NCBI RefSeq assembly: GCF_008087085.1
Contig: NZ_VIYJ01000006.1
Location: 1-64,000, forward strand
Direction: 5' to 3'
DNA from: Nocardioides rubriscoriae
GTDB lineage: Bacteria; Actinomycetota; Actinomycetes; Propionibacteriales; Nocardioidaceae
DNA: 64,000 nucleotides
Shown: piece after piece, positions 62,905-64,000 of the stretch
How the letters are laid out: every line of letters begins with the position of its first letter
Numbering within the stretch: the first letter of the stretch is position 1
Made by a program: the position numbers and the translations under genes
The notes under the pieces: model-generated
The model's database searches: none
Told to the model about the DNA's origin: nothing
The model's input: only the letters and a program-made list of their open reading frames with translations

Positions 62905-64000
62905 TGCCGTTCGCCACCGCCCGCACGGTGTCCCTCCACGGTGCGCTCGGCCACCTCGTCGACGTCCAGGCCGACGTCTCGCCCGGCGGCTCCCACTTCG
63001 TGATCGTCGGCCGGCCCGACCAGTCGTTGCGCGAGGCGGGCGACCGATGCCGCATGGCGATCGTCAACAGCGACCACGTCTGGCCCGCGACGACCCGTCG
63101 GGTCACCGTGCTGCTGTCCCCGGCCGACCTGGTCAAGCGCGGACCCCACTTCGACCTCCCGGTCGCCGTGGCCATCCTCGCCGCCGACGGCGTGGTCCCG
63201 ACCAGCGCGCTGGTCGACACCGCGTTCATCGGCGAGCTGACCCTCGACGGTGGCCTGCGCAGCGTCCCGGGCGTGCTGCCGATGGTGCTGGCGGCCGCCA
63301 GCCGCGGCGTGCGGCACGTGTTCGTGCCCGAGCCACAGGCCCGCGAGGCCGCGATGGTCCCGGGCATGGCGGTCTTCGGCATGCGGTCGCTGTCCCAGGT
63401 CGTCGCCGAGCTGTGCGGCGAACCCGTGCCGGAAGCGCCACCGGTCGCCCCGATGAGCGGGGCACGGCTGCTCTCCTGGCGCGGGGAGGGACGTCTCGAC
63501 GAGGTCGACCTGGCCGACCTGCGGGGCATGACCGACGCCAAGTACGCCGCCGAGGTCGCCGCGGCCGGCGGCCACGCGCTGCTGCTGTCCGGTCCCAAGG
63601 GCGCCGGCAAGACCAGCCTGGCCGAGCGCATCCCCGGACTGCTGCCCGACCTGGGCCCCGAGGAGTCGCTCGAGCTGACCGCGGTCCACTCGCTGGCCGG
63701 CGTCCTCGAGCCCGGTGACGGCCTGATCACCCGCCCACCCTTCTCCGCACCCCACCACGACGCCAGCAAGTCCAGCCTCATCGGTGGCGGCACCGGGCAG
63801 GTGCGGCCCGGCGAGATCAGCCGCGCCCATGCCGGCGTCCTGTTCCTCGACGAGTTCCCGCTGTTTCGCCACGACATCATCGAGGCGCTGCGCCAACCCC
63901 TCGAGAGCGGCGACATCACGGTGGCCCGCGCCGACGAGTCCGTCACGCTGCCGGCGCGCGGCATGCTCGTGCTGGCCTGCAACCCGTGCCCGTGCGGCGA
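62904..64000 (+). CDS. YifB/ComM-family AAA ATPase, 5' part (cut by window edge)
   Basis: Reads from the ATG at 62904: [56 protein letters not shown] is the Lon-type N-domain. [22 protein letters not shown] is Walker A of the Mg-chelatase-like AAA domain, and [12 protein letters not shown] is Walker B. ACNPCPCG marks the sensor/zinc region at the edge. ComM is a helicase for branch migration in natural transformation. The frame is open to the last base; about 365 residues are visible of an expected 500. Confidence 0.93.
   Translation, partial: MPFATARTVSLHGALGHLVDVQADVSPGGSHFVIVGRPDQSLREAGDRCRMAIVNSDHVWPATTRRVTVLLSPADLVKRGPHFDLPVAVAILAADGVVPTSALVDTAFIGELTLDGGLRSVPGVLPMVLAAASRGVRHVFVPEPQAREAAMVPGMAVFGMRSLSQVVAELCGEPVPEAPPVAPMSGARLLSWRGEGRLDEVDLADLRGMTDAKYAAEVAAAGGHALLLSGPKGAGKTSLAERIPGLLPDLGPEESLELTAVHSLAGVLEPGDGLITRPPFSAPHHDASKSSLIGGGTGQVRPGEISRAHAGVLFLDEFPLFRHDIIEALRQPLESGDITVARADESVTLPARGMLVLACNPCPCG

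Overview
The window is very GC-rich chromosomal DNA with actinobacterial gene order: ndgR-type regulator/leuCD, hup, cofC/plsC/gpsA/ddl/thiL, rpmB, recG/rsmD/coaD/rpmF/rnc/mutM, smc/ftsY, amtB/glnK/glnD, ffh, and rpsP/khpA/rimM/trmD/rplS/lepB/rnhB/yraN/comM. GTG starts are frequent, F420 biosynthesis (cofC) is present, HU carries a lysine/alanine/proline tail and S16 is extended. Together these point to Propionibacteriales, most likely a Nocardioides-like organism. This is inferred from gene order and protein character, not from a database search.

Region by region. 1-720: the 5' part of an IS110-family transposase that runs off the left edge, plus its non-coding end. 745-3.6 kb: IclR-type regulator divergent from leuCD (leucine synthesis). 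3.7-5.4 kb: an esterase/haloperoxidase behind a palindromic operator, then HU. 5.4-12.4 kb: cofC, plsC, gpsA, a PLP trans-sulfuration enzyme, ddl, a DUF3515 lipoprotein, a stand-alone Lrp ligand domain, thiL and rpmB. 12.5-20.3 kb: a FakA-like kinase followed by recG-rsmD-coaD-DUF177-rpmF-rnc-mutM. 20.3-32.9 kb: two leftward genes for exported proteins, a 743-residue Ig-like protein and a 3400-residue RTX-repeat protein, lying between mutM and smc, which are usually close together. 33-39.5 kb: smc, a thioesterase, a zinc-ribbon methyltransferase, a small membrane protein and ftsY. 39.6-45.5 kb: two consecutive amtB-glnK pairs and glnD, with GlnR-like boxes in front of both pairs. 45.5-49 kb: ffh, a NYN nuclease and an amidohydrolase. 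49-54 kb: accessory genes (ROK repressor divergent from a secreted GH3 glucosidase, a collagen-like exported protein, a VanW protein). 54-64 kb: the rpsP-to-comM translation/secretion/DNA-uptake block, containing a TrmD-GNAT fusion and an inserted TadE-TadG pair.

How it works together: SRP targeting (ftsY, ffh) and signal peptidase I (lepB) serve export of the large surface proteins. AmtB/GlnK/GlnD form one nitrogen-sensing circuit. RecG, MutM, Smc, HU and ComM handle DNA, and the S16-L19 block builds and modifies ribosomes and tRNA. The candidates I rate most worth a second look are the giant RTX/Ig module and its 5'-UTR hairpin, the TrmD-GNAT fusion, a pair of DnaA-box sequences in front of yraN-comM, the duplicated amtB-glnK with GlnR-like sites, and the possible bridge-RNA region of the IS110 element. 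No rRNA, tRNA or CRISPR array was found.
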